A DNA stretch of 64,000 bases from Brachybacterium halotolerans (GTDB lineage: Bacteria > Actinomycetota > Actinomycetes > Actinomycetales > Dermabacteraceae): assembly GCF_016623465.1 (NCBI RefSeq), contig NZ_JAEDAJ010000007.1, forward strand, positions 1 to 64,000, in the 5' to 3' direction. A program made the translations under genes and the position numbers. Position 1 is the first letter of the stretch. Every line of letters starts with the position of its first letter. The notes below the pieces were generated by a model, which worked only from the letters and a program-made list of their open reading frames with translations, was not told the DNA's origin and did no database searches. Shown here in pieces: positions 44,259 to 53,154 of the stretch.

Positions 44259-45374
44259 TTGAAGAACCTGTCCCGCTCCCTCGCCCTTCTCGGCGTCAGC
44301 GCCCTCGCCCTCGCCGCCTGCGGCAGCGCTCCCGAGGAGGCATCCTCGGGCAGCGACGGCGGCGGCAAGGCCGCCTCCTCCGACTTCAAGGCCTGCATGG
44401 TCTCCGACTCCGGCGGCTTCGAGGACAAGTCGTTCAACGAGTCCGGGTACAACGGCCTGAAGACAGCCGAGTCCGATCTGAAGATCCAGACGCAGACCGC
44501 CGAGTCCACCGATCCCTCGCAGTTCTCGACGAACATCGACAACCTGGTCACGGGCGACTGCAACCTCATCTTCACCGTCGGCTTCCTGCTCGCCCCCGCG
44601 ACCGGCACCGCCGCGAAGGCGAACTCCGACGTCGAGTTCGCGATCATCGATTCGACCGCGCAGGACGAGGACGGCAAGGCCATCGAGGTCGACAACGTCA
44701 AGCCGCTCTCCTTCGACACCGCCCAGGCCGCCTACCTCGCCGGCTACGTCGCCGCGGGCACCTCGGAGACCGGCACCGTCGCCACCTACGGCGGCATGCA
44801 GATCCCGACGGTCACCATCTTCATGGACGGCTTCGCCGACGGCGTCGCCAAGTACAACGAGGTCCACAAGAAGGACGTCAAGCTGCTGGGCTGGGACAAG
44901 AAGACCCAGAAGGGCTCCTTCACCGGCAACTTCGAGGACCAGTCCAAGGGCAAGGCCCTCTCCGACAGCTTCTACTCCCAGGGCGCCGACATCGTCATGC
45001 CCGTCGCCGGGCCCGTCGGCTCCGGGACCCTGGCCTCCGCCAAGGAGGGCAAGGACCGTTACGTCATCTGGGTCGACTCCGACGGCTACGAGTCCGTGAC
45101 CGACGGTGACGCCAAGAAGCTCATCCTCACCTCGGTCCAGAAGGGCATCGGGAACTCCGTCGAGGACGTCACGAAGGCCGCGGCCGGAGGGAAGTTCGAG
45201 AACGAGCCGTACGTCGGCACCCTCGAGAACGGCGGCGTGGACCTCGCGCCGTACCACGACCTGGACTCCAAGGTCCCCGCCGACCTCAAGAAGGAGGTCG
45301 ACGGGCTCAAGCAGGACATCATCGACGGGAAGATCACCGTCGAGTCCGCCGCCTCGCCCCAGAACCTCGGCTGA
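44259..45374 (+). CDS. BMP-family nucleoside-binding lipoprotein
   Basis: A 371-aa substrate-binding protein of a nucleoside ABC importer. The signal sequence ends in the lipobox LAAC with lipidated Cys21, followed by a Gly/Ser linker. The BMP/Med/PnrA domain is seen in DSGGFEDKSFNESGYNG (~50), the GFLLAPATG stretch and YVIWVDSDGY. The start is a rare TTG at 44259, supported by GGAGG 5-6 nt upstream and by the lipobox position. It is the first gene of the importer operon, separated from the ATPase gene by a hairpin. Purine nucleosides are the usual ligands in this family. Confidence 0.92.
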   Translation: MKNLSRSLALLGVSALALAACGSAPEEASSGSDGGGKAASSDFKACMVSDSGGFEDKSFNESGYNGLKTAESDLKIQTQTAESTDPSQFSTNIDNLVTGDCNLIFTVGFLLAPATGTAAKANSDVEFAIIDSTAQDEDGKAIEVDNVKPLSFDTAQAAYLAGYVAAGTSETGTVATYGGMQIPTVTIFMDGFADGVAKYNEVHKKDVKLLGWDKKTQKGSFTGNFEDQSKGKALSDSFYSQGADIVMPVAGPVGSGTLASAKEGKDRYVIWVDSDGYESVTDGDAKKLILTSVQKGIGNSVEDVTKAAAGGKFENEPYVGTLENGGVDLAPYHDLDSKVPADLKKEVDGLKQDIIDGKITVESAASPQNLG

Positions 45375-45403
45375 TCCCTCCGGCGGGCCGCTGCCCGCCG
45401 ACC

Positions 45404-45466
45404 CCGACGGCCCCGGATCCCGGGGGCGCGACCGCTCGGTCCGCCCCGGAGCCCCGGGGCCGTCGG
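45404..45466 (+). terminator. intercistronic hairpin after the lipoprotein gene
   Basis: CCGACGGCCCCGG (45404-45416) pairs perfectly with 45454-45466, and the loop can form a further CCGGGG/CCCCGG stem. It starts 30 nt after the stop. It probably reduces read-through or protects the upstream message, giving more binding protein than ATPase. No T-run follows. Confidence 0.55.
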
Positions 45467-45576
45467 CCCGCCGTCGGACCCCTCCGCCGGCATCCCCGCC
45501 GACGGACCGCCCGTCGACCCCGCGCCGCCGGAGCCCGTCGGCCCGACCCAGCCCCGTCCTGAGGAGGAGAGCCGGC

Positions 45577-47148
45577 GTGAAGCTCGAGCTCAGAGGGATC
45601 ACGAAGGTCTTCGGCACCTTCGTGGCCAACGATTCGATCGACCTCGTGGTCGAGCCCGGCCAGATCCACAGCCTGCTGGGGGAGAACGGCGCCGGGAAGT
45701 CCACGCTCATGAACGTGCTGTACGGGCTCTACCGGCCCGACGGCGGCCAGATCCTGCTGGACGAGCAGCCGGTGCGCTTCGGCGGGCCCGGCGATGCGAT
45801 GCGCGCCGGCATCGGCATGGTCCACCAGCACTTCATGCTCGTGCCGCCCTTCACCGTCGCCGAGAACGTGGTGCTCGGCCACGAGCCGACCTCCGGGGGC
45901 CTGCTCGACCTCGCGAGCGCGCGCCGCACGGTCCGCGAGATCTCCTCCCGCTTCGGCTTCGACCTGGACCCCGACGCCGTCGTCGAGGACCTGCCCGTCG
46001 GCGCCCAGCAGCGCGTCGAGATCATCAAGGCGCTCTCGCGCCGCGCCGAGATCCTCGTGCTCGACGAGCCCACCGCCGTGCTCACCCCGCACGAGACCGA
46101 CGAGCTCATGGACATCATGCGCCAGCTGCGCGACGAGGGCACCTCGATCGTGTTCATCACCCACAAGCTGCGCGAGGTCAAGGCCGTCTCCGACACGATC
46201 ACCGTGATCCGCCGCGGGAAGGTCGTGGGCACCGCCGACCCCGCGACGGACCAGACCGAGCTCGCCTCCCTCATGGTGGGCCGCGCCGTCGAGCTCAGCC
46301 TCCAGAAGGAGGCGGCCGAGCCCGGCGAGACCGCCCTGTCCGTCCGCGGCCTCGGCGTCACCGATCCCTCGGGCGTCACCGTGCTGGACGACGTCGATCT
46401 CGACGTCGCCTCCGGCGAGGTGCTCGGCATCGCGGGTGTCCAGGGCAACGGCCAGACGGAGCTCACCGAGGCGCTGCTGGGCCTGCAGAAGGAGCTGCGC
46501 GGCTCCGTGCGCCTGGACGGGAAGGAGCTCGTGGGGCGGTCGACCCGCGAGATCCTCGACGCGGGCGTGGGCTTCGTCCCCGAGGACCGCACCCACGACG
46601 CCCTCGTCGCCGACTTCTCCGTCGCCGAGAACCTCGTGCTCGACCAGCACCATCGCGCCCCCTACGGCACGGGACCCGTGCTGCACCCCCGCGCGGTCCG
46701 CGAGAGGGCGGTGCGCGACGTCGCCGAGTACGACGTGCGCACCGGCTCGATCGACGACCCGGTCTCCACGCTCTCGGGCGGCAACCAGCAGAAGGTCGTG
46801 ATGGCCCGTGCGCTCGGGCGCGACCTCTCGCTGTTCATCGCCTCCCAGCCCACCCGCGGCGTCGACGTCGGCTCCATCGAGTTCCTGCACCGGCGGATCA
46901 TCGCCGAGCGCGACAAGGGCACCCCCGTCATCATCGTCTCCACCGAGCTCGACGAGGTCATCCAGCTCGCCGACCGCATCGCCGTGATGTACCGCGGCGG
47001 GATCCTGGGCGTCGTCCCGGCCGACGAGGACCGCGACGTCCTCGGCCTGATGATGGCCGGCTACACCGTCGAGGCGGCGCGCGAGGCCGTCGCCGCCGGC
47101 GCCCGCACCACCGACTCCCAGCTCGTGGACGAAGGAGAGATCGCATGA
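45577..47148 (+). CDS. nucleoside ABC transporter ATPase (two ABC domains)
   Basis: A 523-aa RbsA/NupA-type ATPase. The N-terminal domain has Walker A GENGAGKST (35-43), a reduced signature (LPVGAQQR) and Walker B LVLDEPTAVLTP. The C-terminal domain has a degenerate Walker A (GVQGNGQTE), signature LSGGNQQK and ASQPTRGVD, as is normal in this family. GTG 45577 has GGAGGAG 8 nt upstream. The stop overlaps the permease start (ATGA). Confidence 0.95.
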   Translation: MKLELRGITKVFGTFVANDSIDLVVEPGQIHSLLGENGAGKSTLMNVLYGLYRPDGGQILLDEQPVRFGGPGDAMRAGIGMVHQHFMLVPPFTVAENVVLGHEPTSGGLLDLASARRTVREISSRFGFDLDPDAVVEDLPVGAQQRVEIIKALSRRAEILVLDEPTAVLTPHETDELMDIMRQLRDEGTSIVFITHKLREVKAVSDTITVIRRGKVVGTADPATDQTELASLMVGRAVELSLQKEAAEPGETALSVRGLGVTDPSGVTVLDDVDLDVASGEVLGIAGVQGNGQTELTEALLGLQKELRGSVRLDGKELVGRSTREILDAGVGFVPEDRTHDALVADFSVAENLVLDQHHRAPYGTGPVLHPRAVRERAVRDVAEYDVRTGSIDDPVSTLSGGNQQKVVMARALGRDLSLFIASQPTRGVDVGSIEFLHRRIIAERDKGTPVIIVSTELDEVIQLADRIAVMYRGGILGVVPADEDRDVLGLMMAGYTVEAAREAVAAGARTTDSQLVDEGEIA

Positions 47149-48743
47149 GCGCGAGCATCGACGGCGAGGTCCGCCCGGTCGCCCCCGGCACCGCGGTCCA
47201 GCCCGGCGACCCCGGCACCGCGAGCGAGGCCGGAGGACCGGGGGACTCCTCGCGCCCGACGTCCGTCGCGGGCCTCGCCCAACGCCTGGCGCGCGGCAAC
47301 GTGCTCGTGGTCGTGGGCGCCTTCGTCTTCGCATTCATCATCGGCTCGGTGCTGATCCTCGTCTCCGACGCGCAGGTCCGCGCCGCGCTCGGCTACTTCT
47401 TCGCGCGCCCCGCCGACACCTTCAGCGCCGGCTGGAGCGCGATCTCGGAGGCGTACGCGGCGATGTTCCGCGGGTCGATCTTCGACTACCGGGCCTTCGG
47501 CAAGGTCGCCGACGACCTCCGCGCGCGGGGAGGGTCGGGCACCTACGTCCTCCTGCCCGCCCTCGCGCGCGGCTTCAAGCCGCTGCTGGAGACCCTCACG
47601 GTCGCGACCCCGCTGATCATCGCCTCGGTCGGCATGGCCGTCTCCTTCCGCTCGGGCCTGTTCAACATCGGCGGCACCGGCCAGCTGATCGTGGGCGCTT
47701 CGGCCGCCGGGTACGTCGGCTTCGCCGTGCCGATGCCGCCGGTCATCCACCTGATCGTCTGCCTCGTGGTCGGCATCGTCGCGGGCGGCGTCTACGGCGG
47801 GATCGCCGGATACCTCAAGGCCCGTTTCGGCTCGAGCGAGGTCATCTCCACGATCATGCTCAACTGGATCGCGACCTACGGGCTCGCGTTCGCCCTGACC
47901 ACCTCGGCGTTCACGGGCTCGAACAAGGCGCAGCCCACCTCGCCCTCCGTGCTCTCGAGCGCCCGCCTCCCGCTGCTCGCGGGCGAGGGGTACCGCCTGC
48001 ACCTGGGGCTGCTCATCGCGCTCGCCTCGATCGTGTTCCTGTGGTGGCTGATGAGCCGCTCGACCATCGGCTTCCGCTTCCGCGCCGTGGGCTCGAACCC
48101 GCGCGCGGCCGAGGTCGCCGGCATCGACGTGGGCCGCAGCGCGATCGGCGTCATGTTCGTCGCGGGAGCGCTCGTGGGCCTCGCCGGCGCCGTGCACGTG
48201 CTGGGCACCGAGCACCGCCTCACCGGGTCGATCGCCGGATCCATCGGCTTCGACGCGATCACCGTGGCCCTGCTGGGCCGCTCCGGACCGATCGGCATCC
48301 TGCTCGCCGGGATCCTGTTCGCCGCACTCTCCACCGGCGGGCGCTTCATGGAGACCTCGCAGGGCGTGCCGATCGACCTCGTCCAGGTGATCCAGGCGCT
48401 CGTGGTGCTGTTCATCGCCGCGCCGCCGCTCGTGCGCTTCCTGCTGGGACTGCGCCGCATCGACCAGCCCGGCAGGGCTCGTCGGGTGCGCCGCGCGAAG
48501 CCCGCCGGCGAGGCGCGCCCGGGCACCGAGGAGGAGGCGCCGGGCGACGGCGCGCCCGACCGCGCGCCCGACGGCACGGGCTCCCAGGCCCCGTCCTCCT
48601 CCTCCGGGGACCACCCGGACCCGGATCCGGACCCGGCCCTCGACCCGGGCGGGCCCCCGGCATCGACCGAACCCCCGGCATCGTCCCGACCGGACCCGGA
48701 CGCATCAGACGCAGAGAACACGACGGGAGGCCAGGAGCGATGA
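47145..48743 (+). CDS. nucleoside ABC transporter permease
   Basis: A 532-aa BPD_transp_2-type permease with about 8-10 membrane segments. It has the FRSGLFNIGGTGQLIVGASAA motif typical of nucleoside/BMP systems and the GSNPRAAEVAGIDVGRS cytoplasmic loop that contacts the ATPase. A ~90-residue Asp/Pro/Ser-rich C-terminal tail is unusual and probably disordered. The stop overlaps the next start (ATGA at 48740-48743). Confidence 0.93.
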   Translation: MSASIDGEVRPVAPGTAVQPGDPGTASEAGGPGDSSRPTSVAGLAQRLARGNVLVVVGAFVFAFIIGSVLILVSDAQVRAALGYFFARPADTFSAGWSAISEAYAAMFRGSIFDYRAFGKVADDLRARGGSGTYVLLPALARGFKPLLETLTVATPLIIASVGMAVSFRSGLFNIGGTGQLIVGASAAGYVGFAVPMPPVIHLIVCLVVGIVAGGVYGGIAGYLKARFGSSEVISTIMLNWIATYGLAFALTTSAFTGSNKAQPTSPSVLSSARLPLLAGEGYRLHLGLLIALASIVFLWWLMSRSTIGFRFRAVGSNPRAAEVAGIDVGRSAIGVMFVAGALVGLAGAVHVLGTEHRLTGSIAGSIGFDAITVALLGRSGPIGILLAGILFAALSTGGRFMETSQGVPIDLVQVIQALVVLFIAAPPLVRFLLGLRRIDQPGRARRVRRAKPAGEARPGTEEEAPGDGAPDRAPDGTGSQAPSSSSGDHPDPDPDPALDPGGPPASTEPPASSRPDPDASDAENTTGGQER

Positions 48744-50095
48744 CCGCCCTCGACCAGTCCAGCCCCGCAGCCGCGCCCACGCCAGAGCCCACCCGTGCGG
48801 GCGCATCCGGCGGCGCCGGCGAGCGCGCCCGGCGCTGGTGGCTGCTGCCCACCGTGCTCACCGCGCTCGCCCTGATCGCCGTGCTCGTCTTCGGCCTGCT
48901 CGCCCCCTCGGACGTCCAGACCGCCTACCGGATCGCCGCGCCCGGCGACCTCAACCCCGGCGGGATCATCCCCGGCGACGTCCCCGTGCCCACGAAGATC
49001 GCCGCGATCGTGCTGGCCGTGCTCGCGCTCGCCGTCGCCGTCTACCTGTGGGTGCGCGCCGCCCGGGGCGCCATGCCCCGCGGGCGGGCCCGCGTCGCCG
49101 TGATCGTCGGCTTCGGCGTGCTGTGGGTGCTGTCGTTCCTCACCTGGGCGTTCAAGGGCGCCACGGTGGATCTGGGCGCCCTGCTGCAGACCATGATGCT
49201 GCTCGCCGTGCCGCTCGCCTTCGGCGCGCTCTCGGGCGTGCTCTCCGAGCGGGCGGGCGTCATCAACATCGCCATCGAGGGCCAGCTGCTGTTCGGTGCC
49301 TTCGGGGCGGTGCTCGTCGGCTCCGTGACCGGCAGCGCCTGGGCGGGGCTCGTCGCGGCGCCGATCATGGCGCTCGTGATCGGCGCCCTGCTCGCCCTGT
49401 TCGCGATCGGCTACCAGGTCCAGCAGATCATCGTGGGCGTGGTCCTCAACGTTTTCGCGATCGGGCTGACCAGCTTCTTCTTCGGCACCGTGATGAAGCA
49501 GAACCCCGGCATGTTCAACCAGCCGCTGCGCCTGCCCACGATCCGCATCCCTCTGCTCGCGGACATCCCGATCATCGGCCGCGTGCTGTTCGAGCAGACC
49601 GTGCTGGTCTACCTCATGTGGATCATCGTCGCCGTGCTCACCGTCGCCCTGTTCCGCACCCGCTGGGGCCTGCGCGTGCGGGCCGTGGGCGAGCACCCGC
49701 GGGCCGCGGACACCGTGGGCATCGACGTGAGCCGCACCCGTTGGTCCAACGTGCTGCTGGGATCGGCCGTGGCCGGGCTGGGCGGCGCGACCCTCACGAT
49801 CGGCACCGGCGTCGCCTTCGGCGAGGAGATGAGCGCCGGCAAGGGGTACATCGCGCTCGCCGCCATGATCCTGGGCCGCTACCACCCGGTGGGCGCGCTG
49901 CTCGCGGCGCTGCTCTTCGCCTTCGCGGACGCCCTGCAGCTGAACCTGTCCTCCCTGCCCTCGGGAACGGGCGCCGGGATCCCGAGCCAGTTCCTGCTGA
50001 TGCTCCCGTACATCGTCACCCTGTTCGCGGTCGCGGGAGTGGTGGGGCGCGTGCGCGTCCCCGCCGCCGACGGCGTCCCCTACGTGAAACAGTGA
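48740..50095 (+). CDS. nucleoside ABC transporter permease
   Basis: A 451-aa second permease of the importer. It has RAGVINIAIEGQLLFGAFGAV and the coupling loop AVGEHPRAADTVGIDVSRTRW. Two extra N-terminal hydrophobic segments (~35-55 and 85-105) flank a periplasmic loop. It forms a heterodimer with the preceding permease. cdd follows after 4 nt. Confidence 0.93.
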   Translation: MTALDQSSPAAAPTPEPTRAGASGGAGERARRWWLLPTVLTALALIAVLVFGLLAPSDVQTAYRIAAPGDLNPGGIIPGDVPVPTKIAAIVLAVLALAVAVYLWVRAARGAMPRGRARVAVIVGFGVLWVLSFLTWAFKGATVDLGALLQTMMLLAVPLAFGALSGVLSERAGVINIAIEGQLLFGAFGAVLVGSVTGSAWAGLVAAPIMALVIGALLALFAIGYQVQQIIVGVVLNVFAIGLTSFFFGTVMKQNPGMFNQPLRLPTIRIPLLADIPIIGRVLFEQTVLVYLMWIIVAVLTVALFRTRWGLRVRAVGEHPRAADTVGIDVSRTRWSNVLLGSAVAGLGGATLTIGTGVAFGEEMSAGKGYIALAAMILGRYHPVGALLAALLFAFADALQLNLSSLPSGTGAGIPSQFLLMLPYIVTLFAVAGVVGRVRVPAADGVPYVKQ

Positions 50096-50099
50096 GCGC

Positions 50100-50594
50100 A
50101 TGACGAGCGAGCAGCAGGCGAGCGGGCGGACGACGAGCGGGCGGACGACGAGCGCGCGCACGGACGCCGAGCGCACCGGCGACGGGACCGCGGACTTCGA
50201 CGAGCTGATCGAGGCCGCGCGCGCCGTCGCCCAGCGCGCCTACGCCCCGTACTCCCGCTACCGGGTCGGGGCCGCGGCCACGACGGACGACGGCCGCGTG
50301 GTCACGGGCTGCAACGTCGAGAACGCCGGCTACGGCGTCACCCTGTGCGCCGAGTGCGGCATGGTCAGCGACCTCGTCGCCGGCGGAGGCGGGACGCTGC
50401 GGCGCTTCGTGTGCGTGGGCGGGGACGAGCAGGTCGCAGCCGGCGACCGCGAGGTCGTCATGCCCTGCGGGCGCTGCCGCCAGCTGCTCTCCGAGCACGC
50501 GAGCCCGCAGTTCCGCATGCTCTCCCCGCACGGGGTGCTCGACCTCGAGGGGCTGCTCCCGCAGGCCTTCGGCCCCGCCGACCTCGCGGGATGA
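50100..50594 (+). CDS. cdd: cytidine deaminase
   Basis: A 164-aa zinc deaminase converting cytidine/deoxycytidine to uridine/deoxyuridine. It has AYAPYSRYRVGAAATTDDGR, GCNVENAGYG, CAEC with catalytic Glu, and PCGRCRQ ligands. The N-terminus (~30 aa) is a low-complexity extension with a GRTTS repeat. No SD is visible before ATG 50100, so translation is probably coupled to the permease. Confidence 0.95.
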   Translation: MTSEQQASGRTTSGRTTSARTDAERTGDGTADFDELIEAARAVAQRAYAPYSRYRVGAAATTDDGRVVTGCNVENAGYGVTLCAECGMVSDLVAGGGGTLRRFVCVGGDEQVAAGDREVVMPCGRCRQLLSEHASPQFRMLSPHGVLDLEGLLPQAFGPADLAG

Positions 50595-50673
50595 TCGAGG
50601 GACCCGTCGGGCACGCCCCGTCGACCCCGACGACCCCGCCGCTGCACCGTTCGAGACCCGAGGAGACGGCCCC

Positions 50674-51960
50674 ATGACCGAAGCATTCGACGCGATCGAC
50701 GTCATCCGCGACAAGCGCGACGGCGCCCGCCTGAGCGACGAGAAGATCGACTGGGTGATCGACGCCTACACCCGCGGCGTCGTCGCCGAGGAGCAGATGG
50801 CGGCGCTCGCCATGGCCATCTTCCTGCGCGGCATGGACCGCGAGGAGATCGCCCGCTGGACCTCCGCGATGATCGCCTCCGGCGAGCGCATGGACTTCGG
50901 CTCGCTGTCCAAGGACACGACGGACAAGCACTCCACCGGCGGCGTGGGCGACAAGATCACGCTCCCGCTCGCCCCGCTCGTGGCGAGCTTCGACGTCGCC
51001 GTCCCGCAGCTCTCCGGGCGCGGGCTCGGCCACACCGGGGGCACCCTCGACAAGCTCGAGTCCATCCCGGGCTGGCGGGCCGACCTCGGCAACGAGGAGA
51101 TGATGGCGCAGCTCGAGGACGTGGGCGCCGTGATCTGCGCGGCCGGCTCCGGACTCGCCCCGGCCGACAAGAAGCTCTACGCGCTGCGGGACGTCACCGG
51201 CACCGTCGAGGCGATCCCCCTGATCGCGAGCTCGATCATGAGCAAGAAGATCGCCGAGGGCACCGCCGCGCTGGTCCTCGACGTGAAGACCGGCGCCGGC
51301 GCCTTCATGCGCGAGGAGTCCGACGCCCGCGAGCTCGCCCGCACGATGGTCGACCTCGGCACCGACGCGGGCGTGCGCACCGTCGCCCTGCTCACCGACA
51401 TGTCCGCGCCGCTCGGCCGGATGGTCGGCAACGCCCTCGAGGTCCGCGAGAGCCTCGACGTGCTCGCGGGCGGCGGCCCTGCGGACGTCGTCGAGCTCAC
51501 GGTGGCGCTGGCCCGCGAGATGCTCGCCGCCGCCGGGAAGGACGACGTCGACGTCGAGGCCGCCCTCGCCGACGGCCGCGCGATGGACACCTGGAAGCGC
51601 ATGATCTCCGCCCAGGGCGGCGATCCCGAGGCGCCTCTGCCCGTGGCATCGGACACCGAGGAGGTCCGGGCGTCGGCCGACGGCGTGGTCACGGGCCTGG
51701 ACGCCCTGCAGGTCGGCGTGGCGGGCTGGCGCCTGGGCGCCGGGCGGTCCCGTCCCGGCGAGGCCGTGCAGGCCGGCGCGGGCGTCGAGCTCCACAAGGT
51801 GGTGGGGGAGAGGGTCGCCGCGGGCGAGGTGCTCGCGACCCTGCACACCGACACTCCCGACCGCTTCGGCCGCGCGCTCGAGGCGATCGACGGCGCCTGG
51901 ACGATCGAGGCGACCGCCTCCGAGGACACGCGCCGGATCGTGCTGGACCGCATCGCCTGA
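50674..51960 (+). CDS. deoA: thymidine/pyrimidine-nucleoside phosphorylase
   Basis: A 428-aa enzyme splitting pyrimidine (deoxy)nucleosides with phosphate. It has the DKHSTGGVGDKITLPLAP signature, GRGLGHTGGTLDKLES, and KTGAGAFM. GAGGAG precedes the ATG. Last gene of the uptake-salvage operon: imported nucleosides are deaminated by Cdd and cleaved here; deoC, ~5 kb on, takes deoxyribose-5-phosphate onward after a mutase not in the window. Confidence 0.95.
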   Translation: MTEAFDAIDVIRDKRDGARLSDEKIDWVIDAYTRGVVAEEQMAALAMAIFLRGMDREEIARWTSAMIASGERMDFGSLSKDTTDKHSTGGVGDKITLPLAPLVASFDVAVPQLSGRGLGHTGGTLDKLESIPGWRADLGNEEMMAQLEDVGAVICAAGSGLAPADKKLYALRDVTGTVEAIPLIASSIMSKKIAEGTAALVLDVKTGAGAFMREESDARELARTMVDLGTDAGVRTVALLTDMSAPLGRMVGNALEVRESLDVLAGGGPADVVELTVALAREMLAAAGKDDVDVEAALADGRAMDTWKRMISAQGGDPEAPLPVASDTEEVRASADGVVTGLDALQVGVAGWRLGAGRSRPGEAVQAGAGVELHKVVGERVAAGEVLATLHTDTPDRFGRALEAIDGAWTIEATASEDTRRIVLDRIA

Positions 51961-51980
51961 GGCCCGCGGGGCGGTCCCGC

Positions 51981-53102
51981 TCAGCCCAGCAGCGAGCGCA
52001 GGCGCGGGACGATGTGATCGGTCATCAGCGGCGCGAGCTGCACCCCGGGGGCATCGTCCGCGCCGAGGGGGAACCAGCGGCCCTCCTCGAGCTCCGCGAA
52101 GACCTCGACGTCGCGGGGCAGGGAGTCCGAGGGTGCGAGGAACACGCTCGCCCGCACGATGGTCTCGGCCTCGTTCGCGGCCGGGGCCTCGAACTCGCCG
52201 AGCAGCTCCAGTCCCTCCTCCTCGAGCACGACGTCGAGCTCCTCGATCACCTCGCGGACGGCCGCCTCACGGGCGTCCTCCCCGGGCTCGAGCTTGCCGC
52301 CGACCTGCATGAACGCGTCGGTGCCGCGCTTGCGGACCGCGAACAGCTCGAGTCCCGACGGGCCCTCGCGCAGGAAGCAGACCGCCGCGATGGTGAGCAC
52401 GGCCGGCCCGGTCCCGCCCGATGCCGGCCCGGGGGCTGCCTCGGGAACGCCGACGGAGCGCGCCGGGCTCTGCGCCCGGGCCTCGGCGCGGGCCGTGTCC
52501 GCGAGGGCCCGCAGGTGGGCGGTGCCCTCGCGCAGGCCGACGCAGCGCATCCCGGCCGCCCTCCAGCGGGCCACGTCGCCGCGCTGGTCGCGGGCGAGTC
52601 CCCAGCCGCGTCGCACGAGCGTGAGCGGGGGCTTGCGGGACTGGGAGAGATCGCGGGCCAGGCGCAGGGAGAACACGAGGGGCGCGGGGCGGTCGACGAC
52701 GAGGGCGTCGGCGAGCAGGCCCGCCGCCCGCAGCGGGGCGATGAGCTCGGCCGCGAAGATGCCCTCGGCGACGATGACCCGCTCCTCGTCGACCTCGAGC
52801 CTGCGCGTGCCGGTGCGCCGCGAGCGGGAGATCGAGTACTCGGGGATGTCCGCCCGGCCGTCGTGGGCGAGAGCGGTGAGCGCCTCGAGCGCCGCGCCCA
52901 CGTTCCAGGAGGCGGGGTCGTCCCAGTCGACGATCCCGAAGCGCTGCGGGAGGGCCTCGTCGTCGCCGTCGCGGTAGAACTCGTCGAGGGGCACGAGCGG
53001 CAGCCCGCTGCGCTGCGTCATCACGCCCTTGCCGCTGCCCGAGGGGCCCGCCACCAGGACGATCCGACGGGGTGGGGCGGGGGCTGCGGCGGGGTCTGTC
53101 AT
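51981..53102 (-). CDS. uridine kinase-like P-loop protein fused to NUDIX hydrolase
   Basis: A 373-aa two-domain protein. Residues ~12-205 resemble a uridine kinase: P-loop GPSGSGKG (19-26), LDEFYRDGDD, VDWDDPASWN and VIVAEGIFAAEL. The residue after the P-loop Lys is Gly, not Ser/Thr, which may weaken Mg-ATP binding. Residues ~225-373 are a NUDIX domain whose box (~268-291) keeps the G-x5-E-x7-REVIEEL core, with Asp where the box usually has Gly after EE-x. It is convergent with deoA, 20 nt away. A role in nucleotide salvage or cleaning is inferred. Confidence 0.85.
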   Translation of the reverse strand: MTDPAAAPAPPRRIVLVAGPSGSGKGVMTQRSGLPLVPLDEFYRDGDDEALPQRFGIVDWDDPASWNVGAALEALTALAHDGRADIPEYSISRSRRTGTRRLEVDEERVIVAEGIFAAELIAPLRAAGLLADALVVDRPAPLVFSLRLARDLSQSRKPPLTLVRRGWGLARDQRGDVARWRAAGMRCVGLREGTAHLRALADTARAEARAQSPARSVGVPEAAPGPASGGTGPAVLTIAAVCFLREGPSGLELFAVRKRGTDAFMQVGGKLEPGEDAREAAVREVIEELDVVLEEEGLELLGEFEAPAANEAETIVRASVFLAPSDSLPRDVEVFAELEEGRWFPLGADDAPGVQLAPLMTDHIVPRLRSLLG

Positions 53103-53154
53103 GGGGTCCGAGTCTAGGGGATCGGGCCTCGACGAGGACGCGGGAACCGCCCGC

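Noticed and set aside
50104-50160. GRTTS repeat at the start of cdd as a functional repeat element
   Set aside because: Only two 15-bp copies in a low-complexity N-terminal extension; most likely slippage without function.
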